From: a virus
IMG/VR virus record: IMGVR_UViG_3300032675_001827
Location: 1 to 64,000 of that record
Strand: one strand, 5' to 3'
Length of the DNA: 64,000 bases
In this document: piece after piece, positions 43,306-52,158 of the stretch
How the letters are laid out: the number at the start of each line of letters is the position of its first letter
How positions within the stretch are numbered: the stretch's first letter is position 1
Notes under the pieces: model-generated
Seen by the model: only the letters and a program-made list of their open reading frames with translations
The model's database searches: none
Told to the model about the DNA's origin: nothing
Translations under genes and position numbers: made by a program

Positions 43306-43923
43306 TTGAAAATAGCAGTATCATTCAGTGGGTTACCTAGGTTACATCACAGGTCTATGTATGCGTGGGAAGGTTTAATCAAAAATACTTCAGCTGATGT
43401 CTACATGCACCTGTGGAACACCGGCGATGGTGCAGCTGAAAAAATGGTTGAGATTTATTCACCTGTTTCTTATAGTATTGAAAATTTCAGAAATTTTGAT
43501 GTGTCTCAGTATACAGAACGTCTGCAGTATTCAAATCCGTACAACGTTTTAAGTATGTGGACTAGTATATCAGAAAGCATTAATTTGGTATTAGGATCTA
43601 AACAAACATACGATATAGTAATTCGTGCAAGATCTGATGTGGAATTTGATCAATTTCAATTCCTAAACAACCACGGAGTAATAATACCCGGAAAACCAGC
43701 TGAAATATACGAGTATAATGGCGAGAGGTACCCTGGCTGGCACGACATGATTGCTTATGGTAATTTAAGTAGCATGCGCGAGTACGCAAATACCTTGTAT
43801 TCAATACCTACGATTTATTCAGAAGGCAGTCCATTTTTTAGTGAATTTTTTCTTAGCACGCACCTTTATAGAACGAAAACAAACGTTACACATCATAACA
43901 TATATGCAGATATAGTAAGATAG
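43306..43923 (+). CDS. Glycosyltransferase-like protein of the CLxGHxR family, copy 2
   Basis: 205 residues from TTG 43306, six bases after the RuBisCO-like stop. MKIAVSFSGLPRLHHRSMYAW and ADVYMHLWN open it; YDIVIRARSDVEFDQF is the DxD-like site; HDMIAYGNLSSMREYANTLYSIP follows. The gene at 45853-46497 has the same order and many identical positions, and 17506-18237 is a more distant copy. Likely a glycosyltransferase, reaction unknown. Confidence 0.7.
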   Translation: MKIAVSFSGLPRLHHRSMYAWEGLIKNTSADVYMHLWNTGDGAAEKMVEIYSPVSYSIENFRNFDVSQYTERLQYSNPYNVLSMWTSISESINLVLGSKQTYDIVIRARSDVEFDQFQFLNNHGVIIPGKPAEIYEYNGERYPGWHDMIAYGNLSSMREYANTLYSIPTIYSEGSPFFSEFFLSTHLYRTKTNVTHHNIYADIVR

Positions 43924-43936
43924 CAAGGATTTTTAA

Positions 43937-45853
43937 ATGGTAGATTTTATGCAATACGAGGACAATCCTGATAGTCCTGAAACTCTTTTGACATTTAGCA
44001 ATGAACTGGCAAATGATAGATTACATAATCTTTCAGTTCTTATTGCAGAACGGGGTTTAGAGCGTACTGTAGATCATACAACACGAACAAAATTATTAGA
44101 ACAAATTAGTATAAGTGGTTTTTATACAAAAGGGCCAGATGGTAAAAAACGAGGTAAAGAAGCCTGTGAAGAATTAGCATTAGATCGCAAAAACAGCTGG
44201 CATACCAAAAATTTAGCCCGCCAGAACAGCACTTACTATGCTAGAAGTTTGTCTTCACTATTACCAAAGACTGAATGCAAACCGTTTGTCTATACTCCGC
44301 CAGATGATTATAAACCTATGAATCCTAGTATTACCAATAAAGGTAGCGAGTTATGGATGATTCAACGAACTGTAAATTATGTTATTAGGCCCGATGGCAG
44401 CTATAACATGCGAGGCGACAGTGCTATTAGAACACGCAATTATCTCTGTCAATTAGATGAACAATTACAATGTGTGTCTGCTAGAGAAATACTACCTCCG
44501 CTAAATCTGCCGCCAGCACAATATGGGGCTGTAATTGGATGGGAGGATTGCAGACTGTTTTACTGGAATGATAGTTTTTGGTGTACTAGCACGGTTCGAG
44601 AATTAAATGCAGAAGGTTACTGTGAAATTGTTCTTTCTAAAATTATAGAACAAGATGGTTTTTTATATTTTTCCGACTATTGTGTAATACAGCCGCAATT
44701 TTGTGGTAGAGAGCATCAAAAAAATTGGATGCCAATGGTGGTAGGCACAGATTTATATTTTATGTACAGCAGTGATCCAGCAAGAATCATTGATGTAAAT
44801 GGAAACTTGATAAGCAGCAAAGCGACACATATTGCAGCCGACAGTTTTAGAGGAGGTAGTCAACTATTGCCGTTTAATGGAGGTTGGCTAGCCATAATAC
44901 ACGAAAGTCATATAATGCCTGATAACAAAAGAAGGTATATGCATAGACTTGTATGGTATGATAACATAGGACGATTATCCAAATACAGTGAAGCTTTTTT
45001 TATACACACACTTGGTATAGAATTTGCAGCTGGATTGGCCTTTAAAAAAGACAGCGGCCAAATTGTTATAAGCTTTGGTTTAGCTGATAAGGAAAGCTGG
45101 GTGGCATTGATTGACGAAAACGAACTTTGTCAAATACTTCAACCGGCAGGTGTAATCCTGCCAAGACTAGGCGACTTAAATGATACAAGCTGGATTATAA
45201 GTCAGACCAACCGTTCGCTGCTTGACAGCGATAGCGTCAGCAAAGCAACTGGTATTGCGTTGCGAGCTGGCATATCTAGTCACGAGGATGCAGCCAAAAA
45301 TTGGGATAACCTTGTAGCAGTTTGGCATGCAACTATGACAACTGATATCGATAGTCCAGTTATGGATGTAGCTGCTACAGAAGGCAGTGCGTTTCTTCCT
45401 GCCTTAGAAAGATTTGGCTATCAACATTTATTCAGTATAAACATTGATGAACCAAATCCACGCACAATTGGAAAAATTCATTATCAACATGGCGATTGTA
45501 CCAACACAAGTTTCGAAGATAATTACTTTGGATTTATATCCTGTTTGAGTGTTATAGAACATGGAGTTGATATTCAAAAATTCATGCAGGAATCTGCAAG
45601 AATTCTCAAGTCAGGTGGCTATCTCTTGGTAAGCACAGATTATTGGCAAGACACTGTTGATACATTTGGGCAAACTGCATTTGGATCACCTGTGAAAGTT
45701 TTTACAGCTCAAGAAATCGCTGAATTAATAAATTTTGCTCAATCAGCAGGCTTACAAATTACCAGCAATGTTGATTTAACCTGCAACGAACGAGTGGTTA
45801 ATTGGATAGGCATGGATTATACATTTATTAATTTGCTTTTTAGGAAGCCTTGA
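43937..45853 (+). CDS. GH130-like beta-propeller fused to a SAM methyltransferase
   Basis: 638 residues. The N-terminal part to about residue 390 looks like a five-bladed propeller of the GH130/GH43 kind: PSITNKGSELWMIQRTVNY, VIGWEDCRLFYWNDSFWCTSTV, NWMPMV, RGGSQLLPFNGGWLAIIHE and FFIHTLGIEFAAGLAF, matching the repeated E-D-x-R and G-x-x-x-L-P strands of mannoside phosphorylases. The C-terminal ~170 residues are a class I methyltransferase: SPVMDVAATEGSAFLPAL (motif I is degenerate), YFGFISCLSVIEHGVD and ARILKSGGYLLVSTDYW (promoter-typical type 11 order). The two domains together are unusual. Likely acts on a nucleotide-linked or lipid-linked glycan. Confidence 0.75.
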   Translation: MVDFMQYEDNPDSPETLLTFSNELANDRLHNLSVLIAERGLERTVDHTTRTKLLEQISISGFYTKGPDGKKRGKEACEELALDRKNSWHTKNLARQNSTYYARSLSSLLPKTECKPFVYTPPDDYKPMNPSITNKGSELWMIQRTVNYVIRPDGSYNMRGDSAIRTRNYLCQLDEQLQCVSAREILPPLNLPPAQYGAVIGWEDCRLFYWNDSFWCTSTVRELNAEGYCEIVLSKIIEQDGFLYFSDYCVIQPQFCGREHQKNWMPMVVGTDLYFMYSSDPARIIDVNGNLISSKATHIAADSFRGGSQLLPFNGGWLAIIHESHIMPDNKRRYMHRLVWYDNIGRLSKYSEAFFIHTLGIEFAAGLAFKKDSGQIVISFGLADKESWVALIDENELCQILQPAGVILPRLGDLNDTSWIISQTNRSLLDSDSVSKATGIALRAGISSHEDAAKNWDNLVAVWHATMTTDIDSPVMDVAATEGSAFLPALERFGYQHLFSINIDEPNPRTIGKIHYQHGDCTNTSFEDNYFGFISCLSVIEHGVDIQKFMQESARILKSGGYLLVSTDYWQDTVDTFGQTAFGSPVKVFTAQEIAELINFAQSAGLQITSNVDLTCNERVVNWIGMDYTFINLLFRKP

Positions 45854-46497
45854 TGAAAATAGCACTGGCTTTAAGTGGGCTGACACGGATACATGCCATA
45901 TCAGCTGCAAGCTGGGGTAGAATTATCGGAAAGTATCAACCAGATGTTTATATTCATTCATGGTGCTTGCCTGCAGATATGTCTGTTATATATGACCAAC
46001 TAGGCCGGGTGTTCAAACCTAAACAAATATTGCTGGAAGAGCCTATAAGTATTGACACAGCCCCTTACCCAGACCGGCACTGGCCCTATATAAATGTTGA
46101 CCGCAGCTTAAGTATGTGGCATAGTATTTGTAGAGCTTATAGTATGGTAATTGAGCATGACGTAAATTATGATATAATTATAAGAGGCAGAATGGATTGG
46201 CATGTTCACAGCTTAGATTTAATTGATCATGATGGTATTGTTTTGCCGTATGATAGAGATAAGATTCCTTTAAAATTTAACTATAATGGTAACAACATGC
46301 ACGGCTTAAACGATCATTTTGCTTATGGGTCGCCAAAATGGATGAAATGTTACACAAATACTCTTGCACTTATACCGCAACTATACTCTCAAGAGGGTGT
46401 GGATTACTGTCCTGAAAATTTTCTTGCAGCAAGTCTGGCCAAACAACATGTACCAGTAATGCTACAAAATCTTGAACATTGTTTAATACGGAGTTGA
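45853..46497 (+). CDS. Glycosyltransferase-like protein of the CLxGHxR family, copy 3
   Basis: 214 residues from ATG 45853, sharing its first base with the previous stop TGA (ATGA-type overlap). KIALALSGLTRIHAIS, PDVYIHSWCLPAD, DIIIRGRMDWHVHSL and LNDHFAYGSPKWM match copy 2 (43306-43923) in order. No signal peptide or membrane segment. Probably a cytosolic glycosyltransferase. Confidence 0.7.
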   Translation: MKIALALSGLTRIHAISAASWGRIIGKYQPDVYIHSWCLPADMSVIYDQLGRVFKPKQILLEEPISIDTAPYPDRHWPYINVDRSLSMWHSICRAYSMVIEHDVNYDIIIRGRMDWHVHSLDLIDHDGIVLPYDRDKIPLKFNYNGNNMHGLNDHFAYGSPKWMKCYTNTLALIPQLYSQEGVDYCPENFLAASLAKQHVPVMLQNLEHCLIRS

Positions 46498-46498
46498 A

Positions 46499-47575
46499 AT
46501 GAAAATAGGAATATATGGTCCGGCTAAAAACGAACGACACCATGTAGATGCTTGGTTTGAAAGTTGCAAAAATGCCGATGTAATTTGCATTGCTGATACA
46601 GGAAGTACAGATGGTACACGAGAACGATTGATAGAACTAGGTGTAAATGTAACTGATGTAAGAATAGTACCATGGAGATTCGACGATGCTTTTAATATGG
46701 CAATGTACCTTTTGCCAGATGATGTTGATGTCTGCATTCGCCTTGATATAGACGAACGACTCCAGCCAGGATGGCGAGAAGCGTTAGAACGAGATTGGAC
46801 ACCAGAAACTACAAGATTACGATATCCTTACGTTTGGAACTGGAATCCAGATGGCACACCTGGCAGGCAATGGTATAGTGATCGTATCCATGCTAGATCA
46901 GGTTACAGGTGGGTCGGTGCAACACACGAAGGTTTATGCAGTAGAATACCCGAGGTTCAAACATTTACAGATGATGTTAAAATTTGGCAATTTCCAGACG
47001 CCAAAGACAAGAAGAATGATTTATCATTGTTGCTAGAAAGTGTGAGAGACTGGCCACAAGATGCAAGACTATGGGCATACTTGGGTAGAGAATATATGTA
47101 TCAAGGTCTATATGAAAAGAGCGTTGAAACTTATAAACAGTTTTTAACTATGAGCTGGGATAAAGTAGAACGCGGCCAGGCTATGGTCAATCTAAGCATT
47201 ACTGATTCAGGTAATAAAGAGTTTTGGCTTAGAATGGCCAGTATTGAAACACCAGGACACAGAGAACCGTTGGTCAATCTTGCACAATACTATTACGATA
47301 AAAAAGATTGGACAAAATGCTATGAAGCATCTAAAAAGGCATTAGAAATAACTGTTCATCCTATGGATTATACTTGTACTCCCGAAGCATGGGGTTGGCA
47401 ACCACATGATTTACTGAGTATAGCTGCATGGAATCTTGGATTATTTCAAGAAAGTTATGAACAAAGCCTGATAGCTCTTGAGAAAAATCCGCATGATCAA
47501 CGACTGCAGAGTAATCTAAAATTGGTAGCCGATTTTATAACAGAAAATAATCTAAATTCAAACAAAACCAGCTGA
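46499..47575 (+). CDS. GT2 glycosyltransferase with C-terminal TPR-like repeats
   Basis: 358 residues, one base after the previous stop. IYGPAKNERHHVDAWFESCK and DVICIADTGSTDGTRE are the GT2 start with the first conserved aspartates; DVCIRLDIDERLQPGW carries the DxD; YRWVGATHEGL is the acceptor-loop motif of this group. From about residue 180, helical pairs (LWAYLGREYMYQGLYEKSVETYKQFL, and similar) form TPR-like repeats. This is the domain layout of many phage and bacterial GT2-TPR proteins. Last gene of the 39485-47575 glycan run, convergent with infA. Confidence 0.85.
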   Translation: MKIGIYGPAKNERHHVDAWFESCKNADVICIADTGSTDGTRERLIELGVNVTDVRIVPWRFDDAFNMAMYLLPDDVDVCIRLDIDERLQPGWREALERDWTPETTRLRYPYVWNWNPDGTPGRQWYSDRIHARSGYRWVGATHEGLCSRIPEVQTFTDDVKIWQFPDAKDKKNDLSLLLESVRDWPQDARLWAYLGREYMYQGLYEKSVETYKQFLTMSWDKVERGQAMVNLSITDSGNKEFWLRMASIETPGHREPLVNLAQYYYDKKDWTKCYEASKKALEITVHPMDYTCTPEAWGWQPHDLLSIAAWNLGLFQESYEQSLIALEKNPHDQRLQSNLKLVADFITENNLNSNKTS

Positions 47576-47577
47576 AA

Positions 47578-47802
47578 TTATGATTTATGTCTAAAGGTAA
47601 TTCTGCCTTTAGACACATCATAAACGCTTACCTCTACAGTTACTCTATCCATCAATCTGATATTGATGTTATGAATACGCATCTTGCCTTTAAGATGGCA
47701 CAAAATAGCTGCGCTATTGTCTAGTTTGACTCTAAATAAAGCATTAGGAAGGGTTTCAATTACCTGCCCTTCTAATGTAAAAGTGGATTCATCTTTACTC
47801 AT
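47578..47802 (-). CDS. infA: Translation initiation factor IF-1
   Basis: 74 residues covering the whole of IF-1 (E. coli 72). TLEGQVIETLPNALFRVKLDN, HLKGKMRIHNINIRLMDRVTVEVSVYDVSKGRITFR follow the E. coli protein almost position by position ([48 protein letters not shown]). IF-1 is an OB-fold protein that sits in the ribosomal A site and works with IF-2 and IF-3. A TATAAATA box lies six bases before the ATG, so the gene is predicted to be a late gene with a leaderless transcript; no Shine-Dalgarno is visible. Convergent with the GT2 gene (2-nt gap). Confidence 0.94.
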   Translation of the reverse strand: MSKDESTFTLEGQVIETLPNALFRVKLDNSAAILCHLKGKMRIHNINIRLMDRVTVEVSVYDVSKGRITFRHKS

Positions 47803-47808
47803 ATGGAG

Positions 47809-47816
47809 TATTTATA
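47809..47816 (-). promoter_or_regulatory. T4 late-type promoter TATAAATA of infA
   Basis: Perfect TATAAATA, then CTCCAT, then ATG 47802. The spacing predicts transcription starting at or next to the ATG. Confidence 0.65.
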
Positions 47817-48206
47817 TTGAAAAAACAATATTATTGCGAATTTAAAACATGGGCAGAAGGAACTGTTGATTGTCCATGGGATTTGGCTAAATTTGAGGAG
47901 TTGCCTGAGTATAGACTGCGTAGCGATCTAAGCATTTTAGCATCTGCTAACAAGGTAAAAGGCATCTTTCTTTCATTAGATAGTAATGCTTGCACAAAAT
48001 TTCTCAAGGATTATGTTGCTGCTTTAGTTTTGGGAGTAGTGCTTGATATAGACGACTTATCTGAAATCAAAAATCTAATTACAAATGTGTTTGGTTATTG
48101 TGAGATAATAGGCATTATGCAAGTTACAGAGGAAAACAAAGCCAAGATTGATAAAGTTATGTCCGGTGCTCGTATTACAACAAACACCGGATCTAGCATC
48201 AGTTAA
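47817..48206 (+). CDS. Hypothetical phage protein
   Basis: 129 residues from TTG 47817 with GGAG nearby at 47805. MKKQYYCEFKTWAEGTVDCP... includes an LALVLGVVLDIDDLSE-like hydrophobic helix. No domain known. It diverges from infA, and the two starts are only 14 nt apart, so their control regions overlap. Confidence 0.55.
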   Translation: MKKQYYCEFKTWAEGTVDCPWDLAKFEELPEYRLRSDLSILASANKVKGIFLSLDSNACTKFLKDYVAALVLGVVLDIDDLSEIKNLITNVFGYCEIIGIMQVTEENKAKIDKVMSGARITTNTGSSIS

Positions 48207-48409
48207 ATACGTGACCTACGACTTGCACGGCGTGCCTCGTCTTCGGTGTACCCAACGTACACCGGTACCCAAACTTGGGGAATAGGAAGGCCGCTCTTAC
48301 GATGCCAGTCAAGATCAGCAAAAGGGCTGTCAATCATTGACCACACAACCCATCGGCCGTCATGCTGACGCTGTACAATGTCGTGCTTCTTTGTATTTTC
48401 AATGCTCAT
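48203..48409 (-). CDS. Small conserved hypothetical protein
   Basis: 68 residues from ATG 48409; the longer frame to 48508 begins in a region without gene-like sequence. HDGRWVVWSMIDSPFADLDWHRKSGLPIPQVWVPVYVGYTEDEARR shows it is protein-like. Overlaps the convergent gene by 4 nt. Confidence 0.5.
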   Translation of the reverse strand: MSIENTKKHDIVQRQHDGRWVVWSMIDSPFADLDWHRKSGLPIPQVWVPVYVGYTEDEARRASRRSRI

Positions 48410-48544
48410 GTGTATTTTTCCTATGTTACATGAGGTTGTCGCATTTCTTATGCGCTGCAAGCACCATGCTTGCAAACATAAATATATAGCATTTGTTTTC
48501 ATTGTCAAGCAAAATTATAGCATACGATAGTGAAGTTGATTATT

Positions 48545-49258
48545 ATGAGTCAAAATGATAAAGCACTAACCAGATGGGAATACAGCAAGCAATTCAGCAA
48601 CTACCACTTTGATCCTACAATAAACGAGGATCAAGATCCCCATTGGAAATATCTTGGTAGGGTAGAGGGCGATTTAGCAGGCATTTTTTATTCTGCTTTA
48701 GAACAGGGCAAAATAGAACCAAATGGATTTTTAAATAGATTGTCTGTTCAAATTGGTTTGACTGAAAAACCATTTACGTACGAATACGATAAAGCGGAAT
48801 TAGAATACTTAAATTTAGACCCAAATCATACTTTTTTTGATAACTTGAACTGTAAACATCTTGAAGGTGTTCAAAAAATTATGTCAGCTTTCCATTGTCA
48901 ACATGCTGGTGCAACATTTCATATACAAAGACCTGGTCAAACGTTTCCATTTCATATTGACGAAATACCGGGTGTTAAAAATAATAGGCATGGAAGCTTA
49001 TTAGATAAACATCCTAAATGGGGTTGCAGATTTGAAATTCCTATTTTTGACTGGCAGCCTGGACATGTATGGGCAGTAGGTAATACATACTGGAAACAAT
49101 GGAAAGCTGGTGATATTTTTTGGCACGATTGGCGAAACACACCGCACAGAACTGCTAACATTAGTAGGTGTGACAGAGTGACACTACAAATTACCGGTTT
49201 ATGTTCTGGTGAAACCATTGAAATAATAGAAAATGGTGGTTTAACAATACATGTATGA
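48545..49258 (+). CDS. 2OG/Fe(II)-type oxygenase-like protein
   Basis: 237 residues from ATG 48545. FPFHIDEIPG (HxD), FEIPIFDWQPGHVW and DIFWHDWRNTPHRTANISRCDRVTLQITG (distal H, then R) follow the order of the 2OG-dependent double-stranded beta-helix fold, near AspH-type hydroxylases. The substrate is unknown. It overlaps the next oxygenase-like gene by 8 nt, so the two are made together. Confidence 0.7.
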   Translation: MSQNDKALTRWEYSKQFSNYHFDPTINEDQDPHWKYLGRVEGDLAGIFYSALEQGKIEPNGFLNRLSVQIGLTEKPFTYEYDKAELEYLNLDPNHTFFDNLNCKHLEGVQKIMSAFHCQHAGATFHIQRPGQTFPFHIDEIPGVKNNRHGSLLDKHPKWGCRFEIPIFDWQPGHVWAVGNTYWKQWKAGDIFWHDWRNTPHRTANISRCDRVTLQITGLCSGETIEIIENGGLTIHV

Positions 49259-50030
49259 TCTATTTGACAGCAACCATTATGGCTTCAATTTCAAATACCT
49301 ATCAAGCATAGATATAGATTTAGACCATAGTCTGCTTCAAAAAATATTAGAATATTTGGTGCAAAATGCTTCTGTGTCTATGCCACTAGGAAAACAAGAT
49401 CCATTTTGGTTAGGACAAAGAATAAGGGGTGTGGATATGGATACTGTACCTGAAGAACTAAAAAGCTTGAATCCTGCACAAATTGAATTCTTTTTACGAC
49501 AACGCACCGATGTCAGTTGGAATTGGGTTGATACTCCAATTACGCAAACGGTGTATAAATTACTTGAACCAATTAGTTCTTTGTATAAAACTCTAACAAG
49601 AGTTAAAATTTTTGCTCAAATTCCGACTAAAGCCATTTTGCCACACAGAGATTTAGTAGCCGGTGCAATGTACAACAGGATGCATGAAGATACCGTTACT
49701 AGACTTGGAACAAATCTTCTTAGATATAATGGCGAGGAATGGTTCAAAAAAATTTATACAGTTCCTGATAATTTTACTCATGCTGAGCAAGGCTATCTAG
49801 CATTAAAAATACCATTGGATTTTCTCCAACCAGGGAGATCATATCTTTGCGATTTTGAAAATAATAGATATTATTACGATCCATCTAATAAGCCATATTT
49901 GCTTAACGAATACGAAATTCTACATGGTGTTGATGCAGTTGATCAATGGAGAGGTGTAGTGTTTCTCGACGGGATACTAGATATAAGTAAAATTAATTGT
50001 ATGCAGAAACCTATGCACAGAAATTCTTAG
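49251..50030 (+). CDS. 2OG/Fe(II)-type oxygenase-like protein, second
   Basis: 259 residues. AILPHRDLVAG gives HxD, and LHGVDAVDQWRGVVFLDG gives the distal His and Arg of a 2OG oxygenase. The first third (FNFKYLSSIDIDLDHS... ) is specific to this protein. Shares a layout with the preceding gene rather than close sequence. Probably a paired hydroxylase system with an unknown substrate. Confidence 0.65.
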   Translation: MYDLFDSNHYGFNFKYLSSIDIDLDHSLLQKILEYLVQNASVSMPLGKQDPFWLGQRIRGVDMDTVPEELKSLNPAQIEFFLRQRTDVSWNWVDTPITQTVYKLLEPISSLYKTLTRVKIFAQIPTKAILPHRDLVAGAMYNRMHEDTVTRLGTNLLRYNGEEWFKKIYTVPDNFTHAEQGYLALKIPLDFLQPGRSYLCDFENNRYYYDPSNKPYLLNEYEILHGVDAVDQWRGVVFLDGILDISKINCMQKPMHRNS

Positions 50031-50521
50031 TGTGTCTCCCATGGAAACACAATCCATCTAGGGTTGCTATTTTTATTCACAGATAGTCCGTAAAAATCAA
50101 CAAAAAAATCAGAAACTAGGTTGTCAACTAAAACGGCAGATCGCAGATTATTTTGACAAACTGTTGTCCAATCCTCTTGCGACATTACGCCTGCAACATT
50201 AGAGTACCAATCCTCTTGAATCCACTTGAATGTAGCCCCTGAATCATTTATATCGTCTACTAATAGAATTTTTTTACCGCCAATTAGATCCTCTGGCATC
50301 CAGCAATTTGTTTCGCAATCTTTGTCATCGCGCAGGCTTACTTTTAAGCCGTACATAGGAACTTCCAATATATGGCTCAACATTACTGCCGGAACCGCGC
50401 CGCCTCGTAATATTCCTACTATATAATCAGGCCTCCACTTGCTTTTCAAAATATCAAAAGCAAGCTTGTTGGTTAAATTCTGAAACTTTTTCCAAGAAAA
50501 AACTCTAGTTTTTAGGTCCAT
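50027..50521 (-). CDS. Phosphoribosyltransferase (hypoxanthine/xanthine type)
   Basis: 164 residues. YIVGILRGGAVPAVMLSHIL is the flexible-loop start and KILLVDDINDSGATFKWI the 13-residue PRPP-binding motif (two acidic residues then DSG-T). The size fits a type I phosphoribosyltransferase such as Gpt or Hpt. It would salvage a purine base for nucleotide supply. Convergent with the oxygenase genes, and its ATG overlaps the upstream gene's stop by 10 nt. Confidence 0.85.
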   Translation of the reverse strand: MDLKTRVFSWKKFQNLTNKLAFDILKSKWRPDYIVGILRGGAVPAVMLSHILEVPMYGLKVSLRDDKDCETNCWMPEDLIGGKKILLVDDINDSGATFKWIQEDWYSNVAGVMSQEDWTTVCQNNLRSAVLVDNLVSDFFVDFYGLSVNKNSNPRWIVFPWETH

Positions 50522-51300
50522 AAATTTTTCCTAATCTTTACAAGCCGAATCAGCATATCCTGATCTTCTTGATCATACTCATTTTCAATTTGTCGGCATT
50601 TATCTAGTATTTGTCTAGTTTGCTCTCTGTCATCTTCGGAATCATCTTCAAAGTCTAAAATATCCTTACCGCTCTTCTGTAACTGATCACAGTAATCGGA
50701 CCATCCGCTTGCGTCATACGGATCTGGTCTTGCAGGTCGTGTATATTTCCACCAATGGTAGAGCTCCCAGATTTCTCGCGCTGCATGTGCTTGCTGATCG
50801 CAACGCGATGTAGCATCAAGATTGGGGTCATCTAATGACATTTCCCATGTGAGATAATCCAGCCCTGCTTGCGGATCTCTAAACGCTTTAAACCTGGTTT
50901 TTCCTAAGCTCCACCAAGGATGCTTGCGTTTGTTACGTTCTTCTTTACTAAAGACCACTTGCATCCAGGCCTTTTCAACTTCCACAAAATCTACAAGTAG
51001 ATTAAACATACCGTGTAGCATGCGTGTGTCCCCGTCAGCATATCCTGGTTTTAGTCCGGTGTTAATTACGTGATACCGATCAAAAACACGCACACGAATT
51101 CCATAGCGTAATTCGCTAAGCGGACGTGTAAAGAATTTTACACAATCGTCAAATTTATCAGGCAATGTTTCGGCTAGAAAATATGCTAACGGCCGTTCAG
51201 CTTTAGTCTTTTCGTGCCAGATACGCCAACCTTTCCAGGTTTTTGCCTCAGGTTTTTGTAAATTAAGATATTGTTTTACTTTGTATAGAGTGTTTTTCAT
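50512..51300 (-). CDS. Conserved hypothetical phage protein
   Basis: 262 residues from ATG 51300. Tryptophan-rich stretches WKGWRIWHEKTKAERPLAYF and HAAREIWELYHWWKYTRPARPDPYD are recognisable from T4-type phage ORFs of unknown function; the C-terminus is acidic. Overlaps the phosphoribosyltransferase gene, so the two are coupled. Confidence 0.65.
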   Translation of the reverse strand: MKNTLYKVKQYLNLQKPEAKTWKGWRIWHEKTKAERPLAYFLAETLPDKFDDCVKFFTRPLSELRYGIRVRVFDRYHVINTGLKPGYADGDTRMLHGMFNLLVDFVEVEKAWMQVVFSKEERNKRKHPWWSLGKTRFKAFRDPQAGLDYLTWEMSLDDPNLDATSRCDQQAHAAREIWELYHWWKYTRPARPDPYDASGWSDYCDQLQKSGKDILDFEDDSEDDREQTRQILDKCRQIENEYDQEDQDMLIRLVKIRKNLWT

Positions 51301-51333
51301 GCTATCGTAGTATAGCATTCAAGATGCTGGCTG

Positions 51334-52158
51334 TCAAGCTTGGGGTTTTAATAGTATTAAGTTTTGCTCGTTTTCAATAATGAATCCGTTGTTTACAGCA
51401 TAAACCCCGTACGCTGGTCCAAGTAAGCGTTGCAAATTACGACCTTGTTCGCTTTCTAATCTTATATCAAGATTTTCTGGAATACTATCTGCTATATAAA
51501 AACTGAATATGTTGTTATTTTTTAGAAAGCTTACAGTTCTGCCTTCTAACATTACACTGTCAGCATTGCTATTGATCCAAAATTCTTTTAATGATTCTTC
51601 GCTTTCCGGTTCTTCGCTTTCCGGTTCTTGATCTTGATCTTGGTCTTGGTCTTGGTCTTGGTCTGTGTCCGTTTTATCTTCTATAGAGTTTTGCTCATCA
51701 TCATTTGTGTCGTCCGTAGGTTCAGAAATTGGTTCAATAATTTTGCTTTGATCAAGTTCTATAGACTTGTTGAGATTTTCTAAGTTTACATCTGCTGGTG
51801 ATTTTTGTCGAGGCGATTGAAACTGCCATTGATCTACATTGGTCAAGTTATCAACGTCTTCTAAAATGTTAATTAAAATTTGTGGAAAATTCTTTGTGCG
51901 AGAAATTTCGACCCAGACGACATAAAAGCCATCTGGTGTTGGAGCAGGACTGACTTCTGTATCTAATATAGGTTGGCTACTCCTATCTATAAAATTACTT
52001 AAATCACGTGCAGGATCGGCATCCCCGCAGTAAAAGCCGACCACGATACATTTTTTGTCTGAAATTTTACTTTCAAACTCATCAATACTGATAACAGGTT
52101 GTACCAGATATTCAAGGGATTTTCGAGAAAGCCCTTCGTTAAATTTCTGCTTGCTCAT
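51334..52158 (-). CDS. Acidic repeat protein, probably structural
   Basis: 274 residues from ATG 52158. Two folded ends flank a very acidic linker (about residues 145-200) made of DQ pairs (TDQDQDQDQ...) and an EPESEE duplication, encoded by short tandem repeats. The N-terminal part has KKCIVVGFYCGDADPARDLSNF; the C-terminal part has EGRTVSFLKNNNIFSFYI. The adjacent gene (52139-52666) begins a late operon. Role unknown; a virion part is possible. Confidence 0.6.
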   Translation of the reverse strand: MSKQKFNEGLSRKSLEYLVQPVISIDEFESKISDKKCIVVGFYCGDADPARDLSNFIDRSSQPILDTEVSPAPTPDGFYVVWVEISRTKNFPQILINILEDVDNLTNVDQWQFQSPRQKSPADVNLENLNKSIELDQSKIIEPISEPTDDTNDDEQNSIEDKTDTDQDQDQDQDQDQEPESEEPESEESLKEFWINSNADSVMLEGRTVSFLKNNNIFSFYIADSIPENLDIRLESEQGRNLQRLLGPAYGVYAVNNGFIIENEQNLILLKPQA

